DNA of 64,000 bases, taken from contig DEXV01000003.1 of NCBI GenBank assembly GCA_002364325.1, positions 461 to 64,460 on the forward strand, written 5' to 3'. The position numbers and the translations under genes are program-made. Below are positions 1-7,430 of this stretch, piece after piece. Origin of the DNA: Gillisia sp. UBA3175. Its GTDB lineage: Bacteria > Bacteroidota > Bacteroidia > Flavobacteriales > Flavobacteriaceae. The number at the start of each line of letters is the position of its first letter. The first letter of the stretch is position 1. The notes under the pieces were generated by a model. The model had not been told where the DNA came from, did no database searches, and was given only the letters and a program-made list of their open reading frames with translations.

Positions 1-100
1 AGCTTAAACAATCGCTCAATCCTTAGCGCAAAAAAAAACGACTGCTATGCTTGATTTCTAGTGACTTATAAAAGTATTTTTAAAAATAAGTGGGAATATG

Positions 101-133
101 TTTGTTTTTTAAAAGTTTCTGTCGTTAAATTTG
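101..133 (+). promoter_or_regulatory. Promoter of the metY leader region
   Basis: TTTG at 101-104 is followed after 21 nt by TAAATTTG at 126-133, an exact match to the Bacteroidetes -33/-7 consensus (TTTG ... TAnnTTTG). Transcription should begin near 138-141, just before the first leader ORF at 154. Bases 1-100 hold nothing I recognise. Confidence 0.8.
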
Positions 134-153
134 CGGTATAGATTATTAAAAAG

Positions 154-222
154 ATGAATCAAGTATTGTGTAATATGTGTATGATGATGTTGGGGAAACC
201 CGCAGCGTCCACTATTGCATAA
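154..222 (+). CDS. Met/Cys-rich leader peptide 1 of the metY operon
   Basis: A 22-residue ORF between a consensus promoter and an intrinsic terminator. Five of its first twelve codons are Met (codons 1, 8, 10, 11, 12), and codons 6 and 9 are Cys; the core reads LCNMCMMML. The gene downstream makes homocysteine. Bases 202-207 (GCAGCG) in the 3' part of the ORF can pair with 250-255, and 215-219 with 241-245; both partners lie in or beside the 5' arm of the terminator. A ribosome stalled at codons 10-12 (181-189) would cover bases up to about 201, which leaves that antiterminator free to form. This is the layout of classical ribosome-mediated attenuation. That it senses charged Met-tRNA is inferred. 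Confidence 0.82.
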   Translation: MNQVLCNMCMMMLGKPAASTIA

Positions 223-243
223 AACTTAACTTATAAGAATTGC

Positions 244-276
244 AAAAGCCGCTGCCAACCGCAGCGGCTTTTTTTG
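244..276 (+). terminator. Attenuator terminator 1 (metY leader)
   Basis: An 11-bp GC-rich stem (245-255 with 261-271), a CAACC loop and a run of T residues. It lies 22 nt after the stop of leader ORF 1. The 5' arm is also the partner of the proposed antiterminator. Confidence 0.88.
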
Positions 277-341
277 TTTATATAGCTCAAAAAAATACTC
301 ATTTTAAAATCGCTGATTAGGTTCAGCTTCAACAAATAAAA

Positions 342-440
342 ATGAAAACAGTTATCTCAATAAATAACATAATGTGCGGAATGATGCAAATGTGTATGAT
401 GTACGCAACAAGCCGCTATTGCCAAAAATTCAGGATATAA
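342..440 (+). CDS. Met/Cys-rich leader peptide 2 of the metY operon
   Basis: A second short ORF, 32 codons (an internal start at 372 would give 22), between terminators 1 and 2. Codons 11, 14, 15, 17, 19 and 20 are Met and codons 12, 18 and 27 are Cys; the core reads MCGMMQMCMM. No second promoter is obvious between 277 and 341, so this attenuator appears to lie in series with the first. The candidate antiterminator is weaker here: GGAT at 433-436 with ATCC at 467-470, plus a neighbouring TA/TA step. A related layout with a stronger pairing occurs at 5524-5569. Confidence 0.75.
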   Translation: MKTVISINNIMCGMMQMCMMYATSRYCQKFRI

Positions 441-464
441 CTTAGTTTATATAGTTCAATTCCT

Positions 465-499
465 AAATCCCTCTGGCAACCTAGCCAGAGGGATTTTTA
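465..499 (+). terminator. Attenuator terminator 2 (metY leader)
   Basis: A 13-bp stem (465-477 with 484-496) and six-base loop followed by a short T-run, 24 nt after the stop of leader ORF 2 and 57 nt before metY. It shares the CCCTCTGG core with the terminator at 5565-5597. Confidence 0.88.
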
Positions 500-556
500 A
501 TTTCAATAAGATCAAGATTTCAAACAAATTCAATATAAACCATTAAAACAACAATT

Positions 557-1849
557 ATGAGCACTCAACAATTTTCTACAAATGCATTACACGCAGGTCA
601 CGATGTAACTATTAACGGAGGAACACGAGCAGTTCCCATATACCAAACAACTTCGTATGTCTTTAAAAATTCGGATCATGCGGCTAACTTATTTTCTTTA
701 GCAGAACCCGGGTTTATTTATACAAGACTAAACAATCCCACCAACGATATTCTTGAGCAGCGCTTAGCAGTTTTGGAAGGGGGAATTGGAGCTGTGGTAA
801 CCGCATCTGGAACTGCCGCAATCAACACCACTCTGCTAACATTATTAAGATCTGGAGATCATATAGTAGCATCGAGTAGTCTTTATGGAGGAACTTACAA
901 TCTTCTAAATGTAACCTTACCAAGATTTGGGATCACCACAACTTTTGTAGATCCATCAGATCCAGAAAACTTTAAAAAAGCTGCTAAGGAAAACACAAGA
1001 GTATTTTTTATAGAATCTCTAGGAAATCCAAAATTAGATGTTCTGGATATTAAAGCTATTTCCACACATGCAAAGGAGTTTAAGGTACCATTGATAGTAG
1101 ATAATACGGTTGCCACACCTTCACTTTTAAAACCAATCGAACACGGAGCAGATATTGTAATTCATTCCCTTACTAAATACATCAACGGGAACGGAACTTC
1201 ACTTGGAGGAGTTATTATAGATGCCGGAAAATTTGACTGGGCAAATGGGAAATTCCCTGAATTCACCGAACCTTCAGCCGGATATCACGGACTTGTTTAT
1301 CACGATGCTTTAAAAGAAGCAGCCTTTATCGCTAAGGTAAGGATAGAAGGTTTGAGAGATCATGGTGCAGCTTTAAGTCCGTTCAATGCTTTTCAAATAA
1401 TACAAGGATTGGAAACCTTAGAGATCAGGATTAAAAAACACAGTGAAAACGCATTGGCTTTAGCTAAATGGTTACAAGAACAGGATCAAGTGAAATGGGT
1501 GAATTATCCTGGACTTGAAAACAGTGAGTATTATGAATTAGCTAAACAATATTTACCAAATGGGCAAAGTGGAATTGTAACTTTTGGAGTAGAAGGAGGT
1601 TTTGATGCAGCTAAGGTTGTTGCAGATGAAACTACGATTTTCTCTTTACTAGCAAATATTGGCGATACAAAATCTTTAATTATTCACCCTTCCAGTACAA
1701 CGCATCAGCAATTAAGTGATGAACAGCAGGAAGCTACAGGAGTTACCAAGGATCTCATCAGACTTTCGGTAGGACTGGAAGATCTAGAAGATCTTAAGGC
1801 AGATCTACAACAGGCGTTTTCCAAAATTGGTAAAAAGGTTCTAAAATAA
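557..1849 (+). CDS. metY: O-acetylhomoserine sulfhydrylase (PLP-dependent)
   Basis: Makes homocysteine from O-acetylhomoserine and sulfide in the cytoplasm, the direct-sulfhydrylation route to methionine. At 430 residues it has the usual MetY length, longer than cystathionine synthases. Visible family marks are an N-terminal HAG motif, the PLP-phosphate segment (SGTAAINTTL, about 84-93), the D-N pair VDNTVATP (181-188) and the cofactor Lys207 in HSLTKY. It is the first structural gene after the tandem attenuators, with metX 95 nt downstream, which fits supply of its substrate by MetX. Related enzymes act on O-acetylserine or O-succinylhomoserine; the metX context favours acetylhomoserine. Confidence 0.93.
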   Translation: MSTQQFSTNALHAGHDVTINGGTRAVPIYQTTSYVFKNSDHAANLFSLAEPGFIYTRLNNPTNDILEQRLAVLEGGIGAVVTASGTAAINTTLLTLLRSGDHIVASSSLYGGTYNLLNVTLPRFGITTTFVDPSDPENFKKAAKENTRVFFIESLGNPKLDVLDIKAISTHAKEFKVPLIVDNTVATPSLLKPIEHGADIVIHSLTKYINGNGTSLGGVIIDAGKFDWANGKFPEFTEPSAGYHGLVYHDALKEAAFIAKVRIEGLRDHGAALSPFNAFQIIQGLETLEIRIKKHSENALALAKWLQEQDQVKWVNYPGLENSEYYELAKQYLPNGQSGIVTFGVEGGFDAAKVVADETTIFSLLANIGDTKSLIIHPSSTTHQQLSDEQQEATGVTKDLIRLSVGLEDLEDLKADLQQAFSKIGKKVLK

Positions 1850-1860
1850 TTTGTTGATTG

Positions 1861-1915
1861 ATGAAGACGATCGGGAGAAACAAATCCTCATGCGTGATTC
1901 CCGATTGTTCTTCAT
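1861..1915 (+). promoter_or_regulatory. Large hairpin between metY and metX
   Basis: Arms 1861-1876 and 1899-1915 pair over 16 bp with one bulge and one G-U pair, around a 22-nt loop. No strong T-run follows, so it is not a clean terminator. An mRNA processing or stabilising element that sets the metY:metX ratio is a possibility, but this is inference. Confidence 0.55.
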
Positions 1916-1944
1916 TATTTATAAAACTCAAAAAGGTATTAGTA

Positions 1945-2958
1945 ATGCTTCAAAAAATAAAAATAACAGATTTTAAGAATAGGGCAGGCACCATTCAGGA
2001 TATCCAGTTAACTTATCAAATATTTGGAAAGGAATTGGGTACCGCACCAATTGTTCTGGTAAATCATGCCCTCACAGGAAATTCTGAAGTAACAGGAGAA
2101 AATGGATGGTGGAATGAACTAATAGGTATTGATAAAACTGTCGATCTTAAAAATTACACTTTACTGGCATTTAATATTCCCGGAAATGGTTTTGATGGGG
2201 AAGCATCTAATTTACTTACCAATTATAAAGAGTTTACCCTTAGGGATATTGCAAAAGTTTATAGATCGGCATTAAAGTATTTGGGAATCTCCAAAATAGC
2301 TATTGGAATTGGAGGGTCTATAGGAGGAGCATTACTTTGGGAACAAGCAGTTTTAGACCCAGATCTCTTTGAACGTATAATACCTGTTGCAGCCGATTAT
2401 AAAGCAACGCCTTGGATTAAAGCGCTTTCTAAAGTGCAGGACCAGATCTTAAATAATTCTGTAAATCCTGTGGCGGATGCCAGAATGCATGCCATGACCT
2501 TTTATAGAAGCCCGGAATCTTTTGACTCTAAATTCAGTTCAGACCAAATTCAGAAAAGCGGAATTTGGGGAATTGAAGACTGGTTGGAGTATCATGGTAA
2601 AAAACTGGAAAACAGGTATACGTTGGCGGCTTATAAATTAATGAATCATTTGCTCTCTACTTCAGATATAAGTCTGGGTAGTGGAGATCATTTAAGTGCA
2701 GCATCTAAAATCACAGGAGATATACATATAATAACAATTAATTCTGATGCTTTATATACAGCAAATGAGAATTGGGATACTTATGTAAATCTGTCTCTTA
2801 TCAAAAAGAATATAAGTATCCATGAAATTAGATCTATCCATGGGCATGATGCATTTCTAATTGAAACCTCACAAGTTGCAACCTTCTTAGATCCAATATT
2901 CAACACTATTAACAAACAAAATGAAAAAAATAAACATAGTACTTTTCGGAGTCGGTAA
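1945..2958 (+). CDS. metX: Homoserine O-acetyltransferase (alpha/beta hydrolase fold)
   Basis: Acylates homoserine, giving the substrate of the sulfhydrylases on either side. The fold is shown by the oxyanion/entry segment LVNHALTG, the nucleophile elbow GGSIGG and a late IHGHDAF segment carrying the Asp-His part of the triad. I chose ATG 1945 (MLQKIKI) rather than the in-frame ATG at 1858, because the extra 29 codons would be read through the intergenic hairpin and look non-coding. The 3' end overlaps the next gene by 38 nt, suggesting coupled translation. Acyl donor specificity (acetyl or succinyl) cannot be told reliably from sequence; metY next door suggests acetyl. Confidence 0.85.
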   Translation: MLQKIKITDFKNRAGTIQDIQLTYQIFGKELGTAPIVLVNHALTGNSEVTGENGWWNELIGIDKTVDLKNYTLLAFNIPGNGFDGEASNLLTNYKEFTLRDIAKVYRSALKYLGISKIAIGIGGSIGGALLWEQAVLDPDLFERIIPVAADYKATPWIKALSKVQDQILNNSVNPVADARMHAMTFYRSPESFDSKFSSDQIQKSGIWGIEDWLEYHGKKLENRYTLAAYKLMNHLLSTSDISLGSGDHLSAASKITGDIHIITINSDALYTANENWDTYVNLSLIKKNISIHEIRSIHGHDAFLIETSQVATFLDPIFNTINKQNEKNKHSTFRSR

Positions 2959-4000
2959 TGTAGGGAGTTCCTTAATAAACCAGATATTGGAAGCTCGATC
3001 CAAAATATTGAATTCTGCTCAGATAGAGATCAATATTGCGGTATTGGTGAATTCTAAAATTGCTTTTTATAATAAGGATATTTTGAATAAATCTTGGGAA
3101 GCCGATTTTAAAACCTTTGGATATCCTTATAAAATATCTCATATTTTAAACCACGTTAAAAAAGAAAAACTCACCAATCTAATTGCTGTAGATGCTACTG
3201 CAAGTGAAGATTTCGTGAAAAATTATAAGGAGCTTATAAGAAATGGATTCCATATAGTTGCTGCCAATAAAACAGCAAACACGCTATCTGATAAATTTTA
3301 TAAGGAGCTAAGACACGAATTAAGAACACACAACAAGCACTTTTTATATGAAACAAATGTGGGAGCTGGATTGCCTGTTATTAAAACGGTGCAAGATTTA
3401 CATTCGTCTGGGGAGGAGGTAACTAAAATAAGGGGAATCTTTTCAGGATCCTTGAGTTATATTTTCAATACCTTTTCTGTAGATAAGCGCTTGTTTTCTG
3501 AAGTATTGGACGAAGCAAGAATAAAAGGTTTTACTGAACCAGATCCAAGAATAGATCTTTCCGGAAAAGACGTTGGTAGAAAATTATTGATCCTTGCCAG
3601 AGAACTAGATATCCTAAAAGAGCTTTCTGATGTGAGTATAGAAAACCTGGTTCCAAATCATTTAAATGGAAAGAGTTCAATTTCTCATTTTATAGATAAC
3701 CAAGCCGACTTAAATTTAGGATTTGCAAAGCGAAGATCACAGTTAGCACAAGATGAAGTTTTAAGGCATATTGGAGAATTGGATGTAGCCAGTGGAGAAT
3801 TAGTGGTAAAGCTGGTAACTGAAAAAAGAAATTCGCCGTTTGGAAGTTTAATGGAAGCAGATGCTTCTTTTGAAATTTACACTAAATCCTATGGAAATAG
3901 ACCTATTGTTATTCAAGGAGCAGGTGCTGGTGCTGCGGTAACTTCAAGGGGTGTGTTATCTGATCTTTTAAAGATCTCGGAAAAACTGGAATGTATATAA
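2921..4000 (+). CDS. hom: Homoserine dehydrogenase, copy 1
   Basis: Reduces aspartate semialdehyde to homoserine, the branch point for methionine and threonine. The N-terminus has the Rossmann motif GVGNVGSSL (residues 9-17). Further on are AANKTANTL, the catalytic-domain segments ETNVGAGLPV and GIFSGSLSYIFN, and DPRIDLSGKDVGRK. At 359 residues it corresponds to the dehydrogenase half of bifunctional ThrA, with no aspartokinase domain and no ACT domain, so direct feedback inhibition by threonine is not expected. The start overlaps metX by 38 nt and is supported by the identical beginning of the paralogue at 5703. Confidence 0.9.
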   Translation: MKKINIVLFGVGNVGSSLINQILEARSKILNSAQIEINIAVLVNSKIAFYNKDILNKSWEADFKTFGYPYKISHILNHVKKEKLTNLIAVDATASEDFVKNYKELIRNGFHIVAANKTANTLSDKFYKELRHELRTHNKHFLYETNVGAGLPVIKTVQDLHSSGEEVTKIRGIFSGSLSYIFNTFSVDKRLFSEVLDEARIKGFTEPDPRIDLSGKDVGRKLLILARELDILKELSDVSIENLVPNHLNGKSSISHFIDNQADLNLGFAKRRSQLAQDEVLRHIGELDVASGELVVKLVTEKRNSPFGSLMEADASFEIYTKSYGNRPIVIQGAGAGAAVTSRGVLSDLLKISEKLECI

Positions 4001-4010
4001 TTTACTGAAT

Positions 4011-5186
4011 ATGAAAAACACACACCTTGAAACTTCGGTAATAAGAACACAAGCACCAAGAACTCAATATTTAGAACATTCGGTTCCTTTGTATCTTACT
4101 TCAAGTTACGTTTTTGAAGATTCAGAAGATATGCGAGCGTCTTTTGCTGAAGAGAAGGAACGTAATATTTACAGTAGATATTCAAATCCGAATACCTCGG
4201 AGTTCATAGATAAAATGGTGATAATGGAACAAGCAGAGGCTGGATTTGCTTTTGCGTCGGGAATGGCAGCGGTGTTCTCTAGTTTAGCGGCTTTACTTAA
4301 TAGCGGAGATCATATTGTTGCTTGCAAATCCTTATTTGGGTCTACTCACAGTTTGTTTTCTCAATATTTTCCTAAATGGAATATCTCACATAGTTATTTC
4401 AAGATAAATGAATTGGAAAAAATTGAAAACCTTATAAAACCGGAGACAAAAATTCTATTTGCAGAGTCTCCAACGAATCCCGGGGTAGACATTTTAGATT
4501 TGGAAAAACTAGGTAAAATCGCAAAAAAGCACAAGCTTATTTTGATCATAGATAATTGCTTTGCAACACCCTATCTTCAAAATCCGATAGTGTTTGGAGC
4601 AGATCTAGTTATTCACTCTGCTACAAAATTAATAGATGGCCAGGGAAGAGTATTGGGCGGAGTAACTGTGGGAAGAGCAGATCTAATTAGAGAAATATAT
4701 TTGTTCTCTAGAATTACCGGTCCTTCAATGTCTCCTTTTAATGCATGGATTTTATCAAAAAGTTTGGAAACATTGCCAGTGCGATTAGATAAGCATTGTA
4801 AAAATGCGCTTAAAGTTGCTAAATTCCTTGAAAATCATACTGCAGTTACAAATGTAAAATACCCATTTTTAAAATCGCATCCCCAATATAAAATTGCTAA
4901 AAAGCAAATGAAATTAGGTGGTAATGTAATTGCTTTTGAAATTAAGAAAGGTCTGGAGTCTGGGCGAAAATTTATAGATTCTATCAAATTATGCTCAATA
5001 TCTGCAAATTTGGGGGATACTAGAAGTATAATTACTCATCCAGCATCTACCACACATAGTAAATTATCAAAATCAGATCGATTGGAATCTGGTATTACAG
5101 ATGGACTCATTCGTATTTCTGTAGGTTTGGAACATGTAGAGGATATAATAAGAGATCTAGATCAAGCTTTATCTGTAGCTAAATAA
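4011..5186 (+). CDS. O-acylhomoserine sulfhydrylase / cystathionine synthase-like PLP enzyme (MetZ-like)
   Basis: A second Cys/Met-metabolism PLP enzyme, 391 residues. Features seen are SRYSNPNT (55-62), SGMAAV (83-88), the D-N segment IIDNCFATPY and the cofactor lysine at 206 in HSATKLIDGQGRVLGG. That last phrase is typical of the MetZ (O-succinylhomoserine sulfhydrylase) branch rather than MetB. It begins 10 nt after hom. It may offer an alternative homocysteine route or work on another acyl ester. The exact substrate is unresolved. Confidence 0.8.
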   Translation: MKNTHLETSVIRTQAPRTQYLEHSVPLYLTSSYVFEDSEDMRASFAEEKERNIYSRYSNPNTSEFIDKMVIMEQAEAGFAFASGMAAVFSSLAALLNSGDHIVACKSLFGSTHSLFSQYFPKWNISHSYFKINELEKIENLIKPETKILFAESPTNPGVDILDLEKLGKIAKKHKLILIIDNCFATPYLQNPIVFGADLVIHSATKLIDGQGRVLGGVTVGRADLIREIYLFSRITGPSMSPFNAWILSKSLETLPVRLDKHCKNALKVAKFLENHTAVTNVKYPFLKSHPQYKIAKKQMKLGGNVIAFEIKKGLESGRKFIDSIKLCSISANLGDTRSIITHPASTTHSKLSKSDRLESGITDGLIRISVGLEHVEDIIRDLDQALSVAK

Positions 5187-5233
5187 TGATTAAAGCATGA
5201 AAATTTAAAGGGTGAAATCTTTTCAATTTAAAC

Positions 5234-5265
5234 TTGGTTTCTAACTTTTTGTGTTGTTAACTTTG
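5234..5265 (+). promoter_or_regulatory. Promoter of the second homoserine dehydrogenase leader
   Basis: TTG at 5234-5236, 21 nt spacing, then TAACTTTG at 5258-5265, matching the Bacteroidetes consensus. A start near 5271 would lie just upstream of the leader ORF at 5283, the same geometry as the metY leader. Confidence 0.72.
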
Positions 5266-5282
5266 TACATTCAAACAAGACA

Positions 5283-5351
5283 ATGAATAATGTGATTCGT
5301 ACGATGTATAGATTAATGTGGAAAACTTCTACAGCAGCTGCATTTGCGTAA
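5283..5351 (+). CDS. Leader peptide 3 (upstream of second hom)
   Basis: A 22-residue ORF, the same length as leader 1, and followed by near-identical sequence (TAAAACTTAA...ATATAAGAATT). Met codons are at 1, 8 and 12, fewer than in leader 1, and Cys is absent. Bases 5334-5345 can pair with the terminator 5' arm at 5373-5384 over about 12 nt with one to two mismatches. Met codon 12 (5316-5318) sits about 15 nt before that segment, the spacing expected for stalling-dependent antitermination. The Ala-rich C-terminus is probably imposed by the pairing bases. Confidence 0.65.
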   Translation: MNNVIRTMYRLMWKTSTAAAFA

Positions 5352-5372
5352 AACTTAAGATATAAGAATTAC

Positions 5373-5404
5373 AAATGCCGCTGCCAACTCAGCGGCATTT
5401 TTTT
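5373..5404 (+). terminator. Attenuator terminator 3
   Basis: An 11-bp perfect stem (5373-5383 with 5390-5400), CCAACT loop, then T-run. The CCGCTGCCAAC core is shared with terminator 1 at 249-259. Confidence 0.88.
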
Positions 5405-5437
5405 ATGTAATAAATTGAATTTAGAGAGCAACTTAGA

Positions 5438-5533
5438 ATGGGAATAAGTAAAACATATTTAAAGAGGATTTGCAACAAAAGCAAGAGTTATTTGCGCATG
5501 CATCGCTATTCTTTCGATTATCAGGAATTTTAG
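5438..5533 (+). CDS. Possible degenerate leader ORF 4
   Basis: A 31-codon ORF in the position of leader 2, ending in similar sequence (CGCTATT followed by TCAGGA before the stop). It has only one internal Met codon (21) and one Cys codon (12). The pairing 5524-5537 with 5556-5569, including a 9-bp helix, could compete with the terminator that follows. Either the control codons were lost after duplication or it responds to something else. Translation is unproven. Confidence 0.4.
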   Translation: MGISKTYLKRICNKSKSYLRMHRYSFDYQEF

Positions 5534-5564
5534 AATTTAAATTAGTTTATAGTTCAATTCTAAA

Positions 5565-5597
5565 TATCCCTCTGGTAATTTTCCAAAGGGATTTTTT
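5565..5597 (+). terminator. Attenuator terminator 4
   Basis: Stem 5566-5575 with 5583-5592, containing one C-A mismatch, then six T residues. It is weaker than its counterpart at 465-499 but shares the CCCTCTGG arm. Confidence 0.7.
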
Positions 5598-5702
5598 CTT
5601 TCTAAAGCTTAAGTTAATGTGTATAATTTAGGAGAATTATTTACAATAAAAGTCACCTTGGCTGAGTTTTTGAAAACAGTCAAAACCTATTAAAAAGGGA
5701 TT

Positions 5703-6776
5703 ATGAAAAAGATTTATGTTATACTCTTCGGAGTCGGGAATGTTGGAAGCGCCTTGATCAACCAGATCTTGGAGGCTAGAGAACAACTTAAAAATCAAAG
5801 CAAACTAGAAATTAATATACCAGTAATAGCAAACTCTACTCTGGCATTTTATGAAGAGAAATGTTTGCGTCCAGCTTGGAGAACAGATTTTAAATATTTT
5901 GGAGTTTCCTATACGGTAGATGCAATTTTAAAGTATATCAAAAAAGAAGGTTATAAAAATGTAATTATTGTAGATGCCACAGCTAGTAAAGAGTTTGTGA
6001 AAAATTATTCTAATTTCATAAATAATGGATATGATATTGTTGCTTCCAATAAATCTGCCAATACCTTATCAAATGTTTTCTATAATAATTTGAGGAAACA
6101 ACTTAAACGAAATAAAACGGAGTTTTTATATGAAACTAATGTGGGTGCAGGATTGCCAATTATTCAAACACTTCAAAGGTTATATGCTTCGGGAGAAAAA
6201 GTAACCAAGGTGAGAGGGGTTTTTTCAGGATCATTAAGTTATGTATTTAATCAATTCTCACAGCAAAATAAGATGTTCGATTCTTTATTGGCTGAAGCCG
6301 GAATAAAAGGATTAACAGAGAGAGATCCAAGAATAGATCTATCAGGAAAGGATGTTGCAGAAAAATTGCTTGTTTTAGCAAGAGAATTACACCTGAAAAA
6401 AGAATTAAAAGATGTGAAGATCGAAAGTTTGGTGCCTAAGCATTTAAACGGGTGTAGTTCTGTTTCTCATTTTAAAGATAATCTAAGCGATCTTAATTTA
6501 GATTTTGATGACTTGAAAGAGGAGTTAAAACCAGATGAGGTGTTAAGACATATAGGTGAGCTGGATGTGATAACAGGGAGTTTAGAAGTGAAATTGGTGA
6601 AGGAAAAAACAAATACCGCTTTTGGTAGCTTAAAGAATGCGGAAGCTTCTTTCGAGATCTATACAGAATCTCATGGGAAATTTCCAATAGTAATCCAAGG
6701 TGCAGCAGCAGGAACAGGTGTGGCCGCTAGAGGAATTCTAGCAGATTTAACTAAATTAGCGGAAAAATATAAATAA
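5703..6776 (+). CDS. hom: Homoserine dehydrogenase, copy 2
   Basis: Paralogue of the gene at 2921, alike over its whole 357 residues. It has GVGNVGSAL at 9-17, ASNKSANTLS, ETNVGAGLPI, GVFSGSLSYVFN and DPRIDLSGKDVAEK. Catalytic segments are kept, so it should be active. Like copy 1 it lacks aspartokinase and ACT domains. It sits behind its own double attenuator rather than within the metX operon and is translationally coupled to the OsmC gene (TAATG overlap at 6774-6778). The duplication evidently included the leader. The two copies may feed methionine and threonine/isoleucine separately, but nothing here proves it. Confidence 0.88.
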   Translation: MKKIYVILFGVGNVGSALINQILEAREQLKNQSKLEINIPVIANSTLAFYEEKCLRPAWRTDFKYFGVSYTVDAILKYIKKEGYKNVIIVDATASKEFVKNYSNFINNGYDIVASNKSANTLSNVFYNNLRKQLKRNKTEFLYETNVGAGLPIIQTLQRLYASGEKVTKVRGVFSGSLSYVFNQFSQQNKMFDSLLAEAGIKGLTERDPRIDLSGKDVAEKLLVLARELHLKKELKDVKIESLVPKHLNGCSSVSHFKDNLSDLNLDFDDLKEELKPDEVLRHIGELDVITGSLEVKLVKEKTNTAFGSLKNAEASFEIYTESHGKFPIVIQGAAAGTGVAARGILADLTKLAEKYK

Positions 6777-7198
6777 TGAAAGTTCATTTAAAACGTTTGA
6801 ATACCAACTATCTTTTTGAAACCAAGAACGAACGCGGAGATATTGTGCTTTTAGATAATAAATCTGAAGAAAAACCAAAAGGTTCTAGCCCAATGGATCT
6901 TATTTTAAGAGGGATCGCTGGTTGTAGCAGTATAGATGTTGTAATGATACTTAAAAAACAACAACATGAATTGGAAGATCTTCAAGTAGAAGTAGAAGGT
7001 TTTCGTGAAGATGGTGCAGTACCAAATGTTTTCAAAAAAATACAGTTAAATTTTATCTTAATGGGCGATGTGCCTGCAGCTAAAGTTAAGCGCGCGGTTA
7101 AATTGTCTATGGAAAAATATTGTTCAGTTTCAAAAATGTTAGAAAAGGCAGCAACAATTACTTATAGGATTAAATTAAATGGCGAAGAAATTAGCTGA
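6776..7198 (+). CDS. OsmC/Ohr-family protein
   Basis: A 140-residue cytoplasmic protein with the two OsmC cysteines: GIAGCSSID about residue 50 and EKYCSVSKML about residue 110. The family contains thiol peroxidases that reduce organic hydroperoxides, and YhfA-like members of less certain role; this one resembles the YhfA type. It overlaps hom copy 2 by one base, so it shares its attenuated transcript. A link to sulfur or redox balance is plausible from context only. Confidence 0.8.
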   Translation: MKVHLKRLNTNYLFETKNERGDIVLLDNKSEEKPKGSSPMDLILRGIAGCSSIDVVMILKKQQHELEDLQVEVEGFREDGAVPNVFKKIQLNFILMGDVPAAKVKRAVKLSMEKYCSVSKMLEKAATITYRIKLNGEEIS

Positions 7199-7218
7199 GG
7201 TTAATTAATAAGTCGACC

Positions 7219-7248
7219 TTTGAAATTCGCAAACTAAGCGTATATTTA
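7219..7248 (+). promoter_or_regulatory. Promoter of the metH-metF operon
   Basis: TTTG at 7219-7222, 18 nt, then TATATTTA at 7241-7248 (one mismatch to TAnnTTTG). It directly precedes the SAM riboswitch. Confidence 0.6.
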
Positions 7249-7280
7249 CAAAACTTAAGTTCTTATTTTTATTTTAAAAC

Positions 7281-7381
7281 GTTATCAAGAAAGGTGGAGG
7301 GAAAAGACCCTATGAGACCTTGGCAACCCTCCTTTTGGAGAAGGTGCTACATTCTACCACGCTCAGGCGTGGATAGATAAC
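7281..7381 (+). ncRNA. SAM-I (S-box) riboswitch upstream of metH
   Basis: The P1 helix is GTTATC (7281-7286) with GATAAC (7376-7381). Inside lie the S-box hallmarks in order: AAGAAAGGTGGAGGGA, CCCTATGAGACCTTGGCAACC, AAGGTGCTA and a final hairpin CCACGC/GCGTGG. The class binds S-adenosylmethionine and represses methionine genes. The expression platform between 7382 and 7430 is not clear: a small AAAAG/CTTTT hairpin is followed by CTCCTCTTTTTT, which could be a weak terminator or act on translation. Confidence 0.93.
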
Positions 7382-7430
7382 AAAAAGAATTCTTTTCACT
7401 CCTCTTTTTTGATACATATATTTTTTTACT

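Noticed and set aside
1858..1944. Longer start for metX at ATG 1858
   Set aside because: The extra 29 codons run through the metY-metX hairpin and look unlike a MetX N-terminus; ATG 1945 gives a normal start.
5438..5533. Leader ORF 4 as an active Met sensor
   Set aside because: Only one internal Met codon remains. Kept as a low-confidence feature because the RNA pairing is intact, but not claimed to sense methionine.
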